Positions 19,519 through 31,240 of a DNA stretch of 64,000 nucleotides are shown here, in pieces. The translations under genes and the position numbers were made by a program. The notes beneath the pieces are model-generated. The model saw only the letters and a program-made list of their open reading frames with translations. It did no database searches and was not told where the DNA came from. Location: assembly GCF_030867095.1 (NCBI RefSeq), contig NC_081833.1, forward strand, positions 75,397,395 through 75,461,394, in the 5' to 3' direction. Origin of the DNA: Alligator mississippiensis. Its lineage: Eukaryota; Chordata; Crocodylia; Alligatoridae. How positions within the stretch are numbered: position 1 is the stretch's first letter; each line of letters begins with the position of its first letter.

Positions 19519-22500
19519 CTGGACAAGATCAAACACAGCGTCAGAGTGCACAGCCAGTCCCTTATAAAAGCAGAGCAATGCCTGCTCTCCAGCCCACCTT
19601 AAGCACGGGCAGAGGCCGGATGGACCCAGGCCTTGCAGGCAGCACACCTGGGCTCTGTGCCCATGACCAGCACCGTCTGTGCTCCACCGCTGGCCCCCCA
19701 GCAGCAGGGAACGCCGCCCTCACCTGTACACCCTGCCGCGTGGCCAGGCTCGCTGCCCTCTGCAGAAGCTTGCCCCGTAACACAGGCCCCCCCTGCTCTG
19801 GGCACGGCCCCGGAAGGCACCACGGTCAGTCGTGCTGATGCCTGGCATGTTGGTCCTCTTGGGCAGCACCTAGGACACAGCCAAAGGCTTGGAGCTTGCT
19901 TCCTCGCTGCCCCGGGGAGAAGGAAACCCCCAGCTCCAAGCACACGGGTGGCATATGCAGAGGTCTTAATTCGCCAGCAGCTGGGTGGGAGGAAGCACAC
20001 GGCTTCTCCATCACCCAGGCTACAGAGCACAGCCCTGACTGCCCCTGCTGAAGCCAGGTGCCTAAACGACAGCAGTCCTCATCCCCTGAGCTGAGCTTAT
20101 CAACCCTTAGCCCATCCTGGCACAGACCTGGAAGACAACCCCCCAGTCACTCCTGCCAGCCTCACCTTGATGACCCGACCACGAAACACGCTTTCATCCA
20201 GTGCCACAGCCACCTTCACTGAGCTTTGCTCTTCAAACTCGATGTACGCATACCTAGGAGGTGACAGGAGGACAAACCCCTTTGCTCTACCACTCCTAAG
20301 GGTGCCAGGGAACAGCCCAGAGAGGATGCTCCAGCCGGCAGTGCTACAGCTGGCACCAAGAAGGTGCCAGCTGCCCATCCGAGACCCTGGCACACCGCAG
20401 CTAAAACTGCAGTCATCCGTATTTGGAAGAATGCTTGGTGCCAATGCAGTTCCCCGGCCCGTGGGGTTACTAAGCCAGGTTCTAGCTAAAACCTCGAATG
20501 CAAGCTGGCAGCTTCCAACACAGCTCTCCCTAAGCAGATGCCTGTGCCCCCAGCTGAGATGGGGCAGGGCTCTGCTGTCTGGTTAAAAGTCAGAAGAGGG
20601 ACCTGGGATGGCTGCTAAGCTTCCTGCTGGCTCAGGGGACTTGGAAACAAGGGGAAGCCTCCCAGGAGGCCAGGCTGCATCTCTACTGGCTCCAAGCTGC
20701 CGGTGAACGGCCCGCGGTGCCCAGGCAGACCCCGCTGAGCCTGGCGCTGATGCTCTCCCATGGCCAGAGCTTAGCTAGCAGCCCGTCCAGCACAAAGAGC
20801 CTCCTCAGCACTTGACTAACAAATCCCCACTTGTCTGGCTCAGACAGGGAGACTTCCTCTCCGGGGAAGCGGTGGAAGCAGCTGGCACATCATGCAGGGC
20901 AATTGCAATAACACATCTGTGCGCTTGTGGTGCAAAGGGGGCGTTTACACACGGGGACCCAATATGGGATCTACTGTGTTGGAGGAGCTTTCCTCTCCCT
21001 CCCCACATCGTGAGCAATGGATCCATGCCGTAGCAAGGACCCTGACCTGTTGCTGGACCTGCAGACGGACAGCTCACTTGTCCCCACAGCTGCTCATGAG
21101 TTACTCCACTAGGAGCATGGGCATGTGGAGAGATGCCTGGAACAGCACCGTGCCCAGAGCAGGCAGCTCACCCCCATTCACTCAGCACACGTGCATGAAT
21201 ACATGGCTGGGGTTATACAACAAGGCAGGGCTTAGATGGGAAGAGTGGCTGTCCCCAGCCACAGCCAGGGAAAGAGAGACCGGGGGGGTCAAGGTTTGCA
21301 GGGTGGCAGAGGCCTGGGGGTCTCAGACAAAACAGCGCGCGCCCCCCTGCACCGTCCCAGGCACCACCGGCCCAGCTGACCCTTTCGGATGTCCGGAGAA
21401 CTTGTCGCAGAGGATGGTGACGCGGTTGATCTGCCCGCAGCTGTTGAAATGGGACTCCAGCTCCTCCGCTGTTCCACCATAATCCACCTGGCAAAGCATG
21501 CCCCTCTCAGCCACGCGCAAGGGCATGGCCCAGCCCTCCACCCACTCCACTCATGCCTCATTAAACAATGCCACGAGGCCATCTAGGAGGCATCCCTTTC
21601 CTAGCTCCTACACAGGCAACTTGCACCAATGGCATGAGCCAGTGGTAGCCCGCCGTGCCGGGCGCTATAAATCGGGACGTGGCTCGATGCCATGTCATTG
21701 CAGCCAGGTTTACATCATGCCAAACAGGTCCTGTCTGCAGCAGGAGAGAACTAAGATGCGACCCGCATGCTCCAAGCCTGATTCTATTGCTTCCAGCATT
21801 GCCTGGGGCTTTCTGCATCTTTGAGTCTGGATACTGAGCTCCTGTTACTTCAGATCCAGCAGGTTATCCAGGATCAGGTGAATGCCGCTGAAACCTTTCT
21901 GTGCACGTTCACTCCAGTCCAAACCCGCGTAAGCCCAGGCAGCACTGGACAGTTTTTGCCTTTGCATTCATGTAATGATTCCCACGAAGGAGTGCACTGG
22001 CAGGAAGGGTGCTGGAAGCTGCATAGCCCAGTATTCCCCCAGCTCCAGTTCACAAGGCCTACAAGTCACTTCAGTCTGGCTTGCACTAGGTGATCCATGG
22101 TACCCGAATCCCACCCAGACAGATGCACCCAGTCCCAAGAGACAGGATCACCCAGCTGGGGAAGCAGATAACGACTCTGATCAAACCACTCAGGATTTTG
22201 AACAGCCAAGACCTGCAGCCAACCCCTTGCAACAGATGGAAATCACGGAGATGAGTTTGAAGCAGTAAATTCAAGACAGCTGCTCCCAGAAAGGGGCTGG
22301 AGGAGGCTCCAGGTACTCATGGCTGTTAGTACAAGGAGCAATGGGCTAGCTCAGCTGTTTGCCCAGAAAGAAAAAGCACCGGTGGCTTTCTCCCCACTTA
22401 CGTTTCCCACGTAGACAGATCTCTGATCAGCCTTGATTTTTTCCTCTGCCGTCCTAGGAAAGAAAAACCCTGCCGGGACAAGGGAACCTTTGAAATGAGG

Positions 22501-24159
22501 AGGACGTGCAGGTGGTGGTGGTGGTTGCGGGGAGGGAGAGGGTGTTTTAGAAGCAAATCACCAGGAAGGATGAGCTATGGGTTGGGTTTTCTGTCTCCCT
22601 ACAGTGACCAAGCTTCAGGGGATGGTATTGGAGACCCCGCAACTCAGACAGCCCACCCTGATGCACCCCAGAGAGGCACCCTCACTGCCTAATGCCCCTG
22701 CCCCACCATCCAGAGGCTGCAGCACCGTACCTGCCTCCGCTGCCATGAGAAGGTGACTCTGAGCCTCTGCTTGCAGCTCCTTCAGCCGCTCCTCCTCCTC
22801 CTCCATCTCACGCACCTTGGCCTTGATGGCTTCCAGCTCCTAACACCAAGCCGGGATGCCACGGGCATGAGAACGCAGTGCCCGAAGAGGACGCTGTGGC
22901 AGCTGCTCCCCCTGCCCATCCTGGCTATTCTCAGTCTGCAGTGCCTGGCACGGGCGAGTTTTATGGGGAAAGAGGCAGGGTTTGCTTGCACCCTGCCCTT
23001 AGGAAGTTGAGGGCATTGGAGATCAGGGACACGGAGGAAGAGGAGCCGGGAGATTTGGGCTCTGCGGTCCTCACTGCTGATCAGAAAGGCACAAGACCGG
23101 TCAGGCCGCTGGCTCACACACCTGCCATTCGTTCACACTTGCTCCTGGCTTACAGGAGAGATTTCAGCTCCTGACGTATGCTTTGGAGAAGAGGGGAGTC
23201 TAAGCAGCGTGTCCTTAACACCACCGCAAAGCAGCATTTGCTGGCAGCGAATGCTCCCCTGCAGCACTTGCAACTCAAACAGCCCGGAGGGGAGCAGAGT
23301 TGCAGCTGGTTGCGGACAAACCAGAGCCACGTACACTAACGAAGCCAAGACTGAAGGTGAGAACCGAGGGGCAGCAGGGCAGCAGTGGCTCCGAAGCTTG
23401 GCCCTTGGCAGCTTTCGTGAGCTCTACCCCATTTCTGTGGGTCTGCTTCAATTTACTCCCTTAGAGACCCGGGAGTTGCTTCCAGGTCTGAGGCATCTCA
23501 GGTGGAGGAACAAGCCTGGTATTAGGGATGCAGGAGCAGAAGCCTCTTTGTGCCAAATACTCTGCAAAGGCTGGATGGAGATATCACTGCCCGCAGGTGC
23601 CTGGGCTCTGACGTGAAGTGGGGTGGCCCTACCACCCCCATGCCTCACCCTCTTGCTCCAAACTGGTGTTGCTTTATACCCCACTGTATGCCCCAGCAGG
23701 AGAATTAAACCCCCAATGACCCTCCGCTGCCCTGGAGACTAAATCCCTGGAGGGGTGATAGTCCTCCCATGCCTTCCCATGAGTCCCCCCCCATGAACCC
23801 AGAAGTTCAGACCTCCTCTCTCAAGGCAATGAGGAAGCATCATCGAGCAGCTCAGTGTGTGGCACCCCAAAGCACCATAGGGGCATGGTCCCCGAGGTGC
23901 TGGCAATGCTCACAGGTGCACACAGCCCCCCAGACAGGGCCAGGACCTCACCACCCCTGCAAGGAGGGGGCTCTCCCTTTGCCCCATGGCAGGTCCCAGC
24001 AAGGACCTTTGCCATGGATGGTCCACTCACCGGGTCCTCCACCTCCAGCTCCTCCACGCTGTCTCCCTCCAGCTGGCTCAGGTCCGAGTCCTCATCCATC
24101 TTCTGCAGGGTAGCCATCTCCACCACATCCCAGGAGTCCCCCATCACTGGGGCCCCCAT
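19479..24159 (-). CDS. PABPN1L: PABPN1L, embryonic nuclear poly(A)-binding protein (ePABP2)
   Basis: Oocyte/early-embryo paralogue of PABPN1; it binds poly(A) tails through one RRM. Seven exons (24031-24159, 22731-22839, 22402-22469, 21381-21487, 20166-20253, 19724-19869, 19479-19518) total 687 nt, or 228 residues. Order: an acidic N-terminus (1-43) with runs of Glu and Asp; a Glu-rich coiled coil (44-79) containing [16 protein letters not shown]; one RRM (about 97-172) with RNP2 VYVGNV (98-103) and RNP1 KGYAYIEF (137-144); an Arg/Gly-rich tail and the family C-terminus WYSPY. There is no poly-alanine start as in mammalian PABPN1. The length is close to frog ePABP2. The start was chosen as the ATG just upstream of the acidic segment; MGDSWDVV six codons on is an alternative. 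Between TRAPPC2L and CBFA2T3, as in mammals, it is clearly the 'L' paralogue by synteny. Confidence 0.93.
19724..19869 (-). CDS. PABPN1L: PABPN1L exon 6 (RG-rich tail)
   Basis: Acceptor GTGTCCTAG, donor GTGAGG. Codes [17 protein letters not shown], then an Arg/Gly-rich stretch ending PRGRVY with Arg split AG|G, as at the corresponding PABPN1 junction. Confidence 0.9.
20166..20253 (-). CDS. PABPN1L: PABPN1L exon 5 (RRM second half)
   Basis: Acceptor CCTCCTAG, donor GTGAGG. Codes [20 protein letters not shown] then SVFRGRVIK, including most of the RNP1 motif. Confidence 0.95.
20254..21380 (-). other. PABPN1L: PABPN1L intron 4
   Basis: GC-rich intron; no repeat or gene recognised. Confidence 0.6.
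21381..21487 (-). CDS. PABPN1L: PABPN1L exon 4 (RRM first half)
   Basis: Acceptor TTTGCCAG, donor GTCAGC. Codes [20 protein letters not shown] then [15 protein letters not shown] with Gly split GG|G; a near-identical block exists in PABPN1. Confidence 0.95.
21488..22401 (-). other. PABPN1L: PABPN1L intron 3
   Basis: Non-coding; nothing recognisable. Confidence 0.6.
22402..22469 (-). CDS. PABPN1L: PABPN1L exon 3
   Basis: Codes [19 protein letters not shown] then VGN before GTAAGT. The acceptor GTCCCGGCAG at 22470/22469 keeps the frame (Gly split G|GG). A second AG nearer the coding block (ending GACGGCAG) also keeps the frame and would drop six residues, so the 5' edge is uncertain. Confidence 0.8.
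22731..22839 (-). CDS. PABPN1L: PABPN1L exon 2 (coiled coil)
   Basis: Acceptor GGTGTTAG, donor GTACGG. Codes [20 protein letters not shown] then [16 protein letters not shown] and leaves one base. It matches the coiled-coil segment of PABPN1, the part that in PABPN1 stimulates poly(A) polymerase. Confidence 0.9.
22840..24030 (-). other. PABPN1L: PABPN1L intron 1
   Basis: Non-coding; nothing recognisable. Confidence 0.6.
24031..24159 (-). CDS. PABPN1L: PABPN1L exon 1
   Basis: 43 codons, acidic ([23 protein letters not shown]), ending in phase 0 before GTGAGT. The start ATG is at 24159-24157; Met6 is also possible. Confidence 0.85.
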
Positions 24160-24639
24160 GGGGTCTTGCCACCAGATCCCAGAGGGGTCCAGGAAGAACG
24201 AGCTTTACAGGGACAGGGAGAGAACCAGGCAAGTCAGAGCAGCGTGTCCTTCAAGCACGGGGTTCATTGCTACCAGATGTGGTGGAAGCCGAGAGCCAGA
24301 TTCACCCAGGGACTGCATACGTGCTTGGAGGAGAGGGGCATTGGTCTCTATTGAGCAGGGAGCGCGGGGCACGGGCTCCAAGTCAGACCTGCCTGGACCT
24401 TCAGTGCTGGGGGCTGCAAGCAGGAGAGGAGCAGGGGGAAACCCAGCTCAGACCCAGTCCACACTCCCTTCCAGCACCTGGTCTCACAGGAGACTGGGCA
24501 ACACGGACCCAGGGTCTGACCCAGCCCCTAGCAAGTCTCACGAGCAGCCAGGGGAGCGGCAGGGCAGGTCCTCAGGCCAAGCACGGTCTGGGATGCTGCC
24601 TGGCCTGTGGGGGTCTCCTTGGAGCTCACGGGCTCAATG

Positions 24640-24930
24640 CAAGATCTCAACCTTTGTTGGACCAGGACCCATTTGTAAAAACTTTGATGGCCAGTCCCCA
24701 TCCAGTGCCCCTCAGTCCTGCCCTGCTGCCCCCAGCATGCAGGGCAGGGGATCTGCCCCCAAGCAGCCCCTTGCAGGCTGGAGCTCTGCCAGCCTGCAAG
24801 GAAACCCCCCGTTTCCCATATTTTTCTCCTTGAAAGGAGACAAGAAGCTCTTTTTACCATTTGTTTGCAGGCCTTTCATATATTCCCGTGACCCACTTTT
24901 GCATCACAGCCCATGGGGTGAGAGACACTG
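24640..24930. mobile_element. possible hAT-type non-autonomous DNA transposon
   Basis: The left end AAGATCTCAACCTTTGTTGG and the right end, on the complement, CAGTGTCTCTCACCCC resemble the imperfect 'CAGTGTTCTCAACC' inverted ends common in hAT MITEs. The inner phrases 'ttggaccaggaccca' and 'cgtgacccacttttgca...agccca' fit the same family. Flanking 8-mers GCTCAATG and CTCTAATG are only partly alike. It is non-coding, 291 bp. Confidence 0.5.
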
Positions 24931-25724
24931 CTCTAATGAGGGGCTGCCCAGAGACCCCCAGGCAGAAACAGCTGGGTGCTTAGTGGGCACCTGACACCTG
25001 GACATGCAGCGGGTAGGACAGGGCTGTGCCATCCCAGTCCCCCCCCAGCACCCAGTAGTGCCACAAGCCTTACTGGGACATGCCCCTGCCCCATTACCCT
25101 GCTCCCAGCCCAGACATCGCAGCTCCACCAACAGCCCCCACCTGCCCCGCCACTTCCCCCATTTGATACATCAGCAGCCAATCACAGGTTGCCCTCCAGA
25201 GGAGGCGGGGCCTCGGGCCGGCTTGCCCAGTGGTTGCAGCTGTGGCTGCCAGCTGCTTGCCCCTGGTGCAGGCTGGCTCACAAGGCCCCAGCAGGACCAC
25301 CTTCATAGCCCCTCCAGCATCCCTGGGAAGCTTGCCCTGACCTGCTGGGCATGCTGCAGGGTGCTGGGGGTTGGTCCAGCACCGCCCAGGGAGCGGGGTC
25401 AAGGTCAAGGCTTTTGGGTTACTCAGCTGGGGAACATGCCAGGATGAGCAGCTGCCGTGTCCCACCCCAGAGGTGGCTGCACCACCCTGCAGAGGCAGCC
25501 CTGCCACCTAAGTCATTCAGATTAGGGGTCCCCAGGCCTCCAGGAGGGGAGCCCAGCAGAGCCAGGGACCTGGCAGCCCTGCCCCTGGCAGCCCAGATCC
25601 AGGTGGGGGTGCTGGGTAGGTCTGGGGGCTCTGCCAGCATACCCAGCACCCTTCCCCGGGGAGGAGTCCTGGCCATAAAGTGGAGGGAACCCGGCAGGGA
25701 CCATCCTTTTTGTGGCAGGAGTCA

Positions 25725-25778
25725 CCCCATTAGGTCTGTGTGATCCTCCAGCCCCATTAGATCCGTGTGATCCTCCGG
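25725..25778. repeat. 27-bp tandem duplication
   Basis: Two adjacent copies of CCCCATTAGRTCYGTGTGAT plus CCTCCRG, differing at about three positions. Confidence 0.9.
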
Positions 25779-26524
25779 TGGGTCCGGAGAGCCCGGCTGG
25801 GAACGTGCCCTGCTCTGCAGACCTGTCCTGCATATCCCATGCATGGGACAATGCAGCGCGCCAGGCTCCCTGAACCCACCCGCCCTGGTGGCCCAGGGGC
25901 CTGGGGTCCCTGCCATGAGCCACAGAGGTGGCAATGTATTTTCAGACACGGTCCTTAGGTATGAAGCCCATCTTGAAACCCTCTAAAGGGACCCAGCTTG
26001 GAAACCCTGCTCCCTAAGAGGGTTTAAAAACTGGTGCAGCAAAAAGGGCCTTCATGTGGCTCCTTCTCTACCCGACCCCTTACAAACTCTTCATCCCACA
26101 GGTGTGACCCACCCTCTCTCCTTCTTCATCCACTCATCCAGCTAGCTTTTCTTCTGCCCCGTCGCTGCTCCTGGCCACTGAAGCTCCTCTTTCACAGCCC
26201 TGCCAAGTTGCTTTGAACTCTTTCCAATGAAGTGATATTTGGTTTTTTTGCTTCTTCAAACCAAATCGTGCAGTGCTCAGCCCTAGCATATTAGTCACGC
26301 TGCTAGCTTCTTTTGAACAGGAGAGAAACGCGTGTCGTTTGAGATGTGATGATGCACCTGGCCATGTTGCACCCCCTTTTTCAAAATGCTAGATCCACCC
26401 CCGAGTCCCCCGATAGCACCCAAGATGCAGCAGGGCTGAGCCGCCCTCCACGCCCGGCTGCTCGCCCGGGGAGGGCGGGCATGGGACCACCGCAGCCGAG
26501 GCCTGGGGGTGATAGTAAATCGTC

Positions 26525-26530
26525 TTTATT
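26525..26530 (-). terminator. CBFA2T3: distal CBFA2T3 polyadenylation signal
   Basis: AATAAA on the minus strand (TTTATT on plus), 5.2 kb past the stop codon. Other minus-strand AATAAA copies within the UTR lie at 30655-30660, about 30026-30031 and 29769-29774, so shorter transcripts are possible. Confidence 0.55.
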
Positions 26531-26710
26531 ACACAGATACAGAGTTAAGAACAGACAGAACCTGAATCATAATGTTTACATCTTTCACAGGTCAAACATA
26601 CAGTACACGTAGGAAACAGCGAGGGGAAGGGACAGCATGCCGAAAAACTCCGATCACGGCGCCATTTCTCTGCAACGGCCACGGAAACCAACAAACAGCA
26701 GGGACGGGGC

Positions 26711-26741
26711 GGGCAGGGCAGGGCAGGGCAGGGCAGGGCAG
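26711..26741. repeat. (GGGCA)n pentanucleotide repeat
   Basis: Six tandem copies of GGGCA, about 180 bases inside the distal CBFA2T3 transcript end. Confidence 0.9.
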
Positions 26742-29529
26742 GACGCGCGTGTGTGGGGGTGGGTTTCTGTTTTCTCCCTTCTCGGAGCGGTTTTGGGATG
26801 TGCTGAGGCACCCAGCACCCCTCCTCCCTCCCGTTCAAGTATTGCACAGTTTCACGCGGCAGCCGGCTGTCCGGCTCTATGTGTGTATGCAGCAGATGAG
26901 GGGGGCAAGGGGGCACCCCCACCCCTGGCATACATCTGCTGGCACGGCAGAGTTGCCCCAAGGGTGGGCTGCACCCAGGGCTGGGCTGGTCTCCCCTGAA
27001 TCTGGCTGCATCCAAAGCCACGAGCCACGGTGGGGTGATGCTAGAGCACCTTGCACTCCTGTTGGCTTTGGTTCTTGTGCAAGGATTTGAGCAAAATCCT
27101 CCTGGATTGCAGCTGAGCTGCTAGAGCCGGCCTGGACCCCGGGAACCGCTGAGTAGAAGCCTTGAATCCAGGTGGATTTGGGGCCGTTTCCCCTGCTCCG
27201 TGTTTACATCTGCTTTTTGGACGCTGCGGACAAGGGGAGCTTGCTGCGGAGAAGTTCCCCAAGCAACCCAAAAGCCGGGAAATGGCTTGGTTGGTCCCCA
27301 GGCCCCTCCTCAAGACAGCCAGGACCCGGGGATGGCAGGGGGGTCTCCCCGAGGGCAGGCATCACACACCTAATCCAGCAGCCCTGCGCATAATGACTCC
27401 GAGATGCGCTCTCCTGGGGTCTGGCTGCTTGCAAGAGGCAGGAGGGGGGCAGGGGCATTTGGCCCACGAGATGCAAGCACTGTGGGTTCCCGCAGCCCTG
27501 ACCCCGTCCCGGGGGCAGCTGCCAGGGTGCTGCGCACCATGCCCAGCGAGCTCAGCCACGAGAACAGACTGGGGGGTACGGGCGTCCCAGGACGGGGGGC
27601 TCGCTAGGGTGCAACCTGGACCGTCGAGGAGCAAGCATGGCAGCGAGGCAGCGCAGGCCGGGAATGGGGGCTGCCATGGCAGAGGTGTGGGCTGACCTGG
27701 CAGGAAGGGGCTGCTTTGGTTTCAGCTTGGATTTCAATTTGGAAATTGAGGAAGAGGAGGTCACCATGGAGATGGGCCCGTGATGAGTCATGCTTAAAGC
27801 CCAACAAAGCCCCTGTCTCTGCACCAGCCGCCTCGCTCCCACCCTGTCCGTACCCCCATGCCCCTGGGCTCCAGCGCTGCTTGGGGGTAGAGCTCCCCCG
27901 TCAGACCACCCTGCCCCACCACAGGCCACGGTCCTGCAGCCCCTGGGGTGCTGAGACCCCAGCCTGGGCTTGCCTGCACGCATCCTCTGCCACACTTGAT
28001 GGAAAACCATCACCAGCAACGCCTGTGGCTGCTGCATCAGGCACCCCAAAACTTTGGCCTGGTCTCGGTCTCTTCTTACGCAGCCTGGGGGTGATGACAG
28101 CAAAGAATCGGGAACACGCAGGACCTGGGCAGACAGGTTGACCATGTCACGACTCATGACCCATCACCAGCAGATCAGCCCAGACCCTCCCTGATGCCCC
28201 TATGGTCTGGAGCTGGCCGCTGGCTCCTTTCTTGCAGCTCTCCACTCTCCCTTCTGCCATCCCGCTCCCGTTTGGGAAGCTGTCGTGTTCCCACCCTGCC
28301 CACCTGGTCTGGAGGCTGCCAGGACACCGACCCTCTCTGCTTTCAGCTTTGGGTTGCAATGCCACGTGCCTGCACAAACTGCCATCCTTGATGCTCTGAG
28401 CTGCACTGCCGGCGTGCTGGAGATAGAGGGGCCCGGCTGGGGAGCCCGGGCAGCTCCTACCAGCTTGCATGGTAGGGCATCCTGGATGGTGCAGGTGGCA
28501 GGTCTGGTTGGGTAGCTTCAGGCTTGGGGATGCTGACAGGCCCTTGCCTTCCCCTCTCCGACGCCGGGCCTCTGCCCAGCTGCGTGGCGCTCTGGCTGTG
28601 CTCCTCCCGGGACAGCACGGGCGAAGAAGTGGCTTTTGCAGAGGCAGGACGTTTCTGCTGGCTATGTGGGCTTTGCTTTGGAAAGCGGCTGCTGCTTTCT
28701 TGGGACCTGGGGGCTTCGACACTGGCTTCCCTGAGTCACCCAGGGATGCCCGGCCGGTGCGTGAGCCAAGAGTCACGTGCATCTCTTGCTGCCCCCCACT
28801 GCTAGTCGATGCCCCCGACAGAGTACCCTGCTCCTAGGGTCATGTGACAACACGTCACCGTGATGGGGAACAGCAGGGCTAGCGAGTGAGGGGGCTTCTG
28901 GTTGTGGCAAACTAGCAAATAAATGCAAGGTCCGAACTGACGGGCACTCAGAGCTGGGAAACTGAGCCCCAGACTCCGTGGAAATCAGCCCCAAAGCTCC
29001 CCCTCGCTTCTGCCCAGACCGTTGACAGGGTGGGGGGCAGTAGGGACAGGCCAGACCCTAGGGCATGATGGCAGCTCCTTGCCACCCCTCACTTCCAGCC
29101 TGGGTCTGTCTTGCAACAGCCACGCCGATGCCCGTGCAGTGCCTTCGACAGCCCTCCCGGCAGCAAACCAGCCTCCAACACACGGTCGCAGGGCCCGGAG
29201 ACACAGTCGCGTGGCATCACGGCCCTACCCTGCTACGCGGGGAAGCGCCTGTGAGAGACGGGGGTCTTTGCCAGCTTGGACCACCCGGGGAGGAAAACAG
29301 CACGACGGAGACGCGAACCACTGCGCAGCACACCGGTCCGAGGCAACGCACGGTGGAGCCGAACGCAGCCCCTGACCCCGAGCCCCCGTCGCCAGCTGCC
29401 ACGGACCCAGACCACGGCTCTACCAGGCCACGGCCGGCTACAGGACAGGGGAAGGGAGAGAAAAGCATATCCACACACGGGCATCCTGCCACTTGCTCTC
29501 AGCCCTGCCCCGCGACGAGTGACCGGGAA

Positions 29530-31240
29530 CTTTGCAAAAAAAAAAAAATCATCCTTCCTTTTTCTTTGTTCTTTCTTTTTAAAAAAGAAACCACACGTGA
29601 CAGAGGCTGCGGGTCCGGGACTGAGGCTCCTAATAAACACACCGAGTTTGTGGGGAGGGGGAGAAGGGTGGTTTTTTTGTCATTTTTTTTTTCTTTTTTC
29701 TTAAAACCTAGCTCCTAAACTGCACGCACGTCGGTGGCTTCTCTTGGTATTTGGCAAACGTCTCTTCTTTTATTAGCTTCCATAGGATTCTTTTTTTTGT
29801 TTTTTTGGACCTCTGCAAAGACTATGTACATTCACATTAGCATACAGGGTGTCTGCCCTGGCCGTGGCGGGGCTGCCCCCATCCCGTAGCCATGCCACTT
29901 TCCATATTGCACTCCTGCCCTCTGCGCTTTATACAATGATGCAAGAAATGCAAAATAATCGACAGTCTCTCTCTCTCTTTTTTTTTCCTCTTCTCTAAGA
30001 AAAAGTGTTTGTTTTTCCCCTTTCCTTTATTTCCTCCTAGAAATCGTCGCAGAATCGGATGGGGGAGGGAAAGGGAAGGGGAGCAAAGAAAAGCAGAACC
30101 GAATTAAAAAATAAAATTAAAAAAAAAGAACCAACCCAAATGAACCCAATGGCCATGTTCATCGCCGGACTGGAGCAAACATCTGGAGAAGAGCTAGACA
30201 CAAAAGCAAGGGGGGACGGGGGGGACACCTATCTACAAGCAAATCGAGAGTCTTCCGAAGGGAGAGGACAAAAGGCGTCTCTTTCTTTTCTTTTCCTGGC
30301 GAAGTTTGGAAGAAGCCAAGACGGCCGTGGAGAGATGCCGGAGCGAGAGGGGTGGGCTCTGGACAGCAGAGGTAGTGAAGGAGTACGCGGGCCAGGCGGC
30401 ACCGGTACCGGCGGCCTTCTGCTCACGCGCTGACCAGACGCGGAGAACCGACGACGGATTGTCACAGTCCGGCTGGGAACGATGCTCTCTCTGGACAAGG
30501 ACCGGGGCTCGGACCTCCTCGCTGGCTCTTCCCTAGGCATTTATAATCCACAGAGAGACGAAGCCGGGAGCAGGGCTTTCCCGTTGCACGCGCACGTGCA
30601 CGCATGCCCCCCCCACCCACACACAAAGCCCTCGGCGGCTCGCTTTGTTTTTGCTTTATTGGACCAAAACTCTTTCCATCCCCAGAGCTGCGTCCGTCCT
30701 CCTCCAAGGCAGGTCCGGAAGCCGAGTCCGGCCCGGGACGGCCCCCGCCGCCCCCAGGAACGCAAGGAGTCCGACGCGGCCGGCTCTGCCCGGCACCGGT
30801 AAAGCAGTCGTCGTGGTTTGGTTGGAACAAACGAACGCTGTTCCTCGTCTCGCGAAAAACCAACCGAAAAAGGAACGGGAAGGTCAAAAAGAACCAACGG
30901 CAACGGAACGAAACAAACTTTGGCAGTGGAAAAAAAGTTTGGGTTTTTTGTCTTTTTTTGTGTTTGTTTTTGGATTTCCTTTGGAGCAGAGGTGAGTCTG
31001 GTATGTTCTTGGCTAGCTAGCAAGGTAGTTTACAGGTGAGCTTCCTTCACTTGGTTTCACTTCGCTTGTTTGTTTTTTTGGGATTTTTCCTTTTTCTTTT
31101 TTTTTTCCTGTTTTTACTTAAAGCCAAAGAGTTTGACGGTTTTTCTCTTTTTTTTTTTTTTAATTTTCTATCCTTTTTTTTTTTTTTTACAAAAAAAAAA
31201 AAAGACGACGAAAAGAAGTTTCTTGCCTTCCGAAACCGAA
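29530..31240. repeat. low-complexity T-rich tracts (plus strand)
   Basis: Repeated T runs of 8-13 bases with interspersed A runs, e.g. near 29536, 29670-29700, 30105-30130, 31070-31200. Some face A runs and could form hairpins (31140-31203). Confidence 0.8.

Larger units (their letters stand above)
24160..26524. other. intergenic, PABPN1L 5' flank to CBFA2T3 3' end
   Basis: Holds a short hAT-like element (24640-24930) and a 27-bp tandem duplication (25725-25778). The PABPN1L promoter must lie in its left part, but no TATA or other clear box was identified. A plus-strand open frame of about 1.1 kb crosses this region but has no family resemblance. Confidence 0.55.

Noticed and set aside
24230-24340. 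Possible CR1 3' phrase (ccagatgtggtggaagccga)
   Set aside because: Too short and isolated to separate from chance.
23855-24994. 379-codon plus-strand open frame opposite PABPN1L exon 1
   Set aside because: GC-rich antisense shadow with no family resemblance; it overlaps a well-supported exon.
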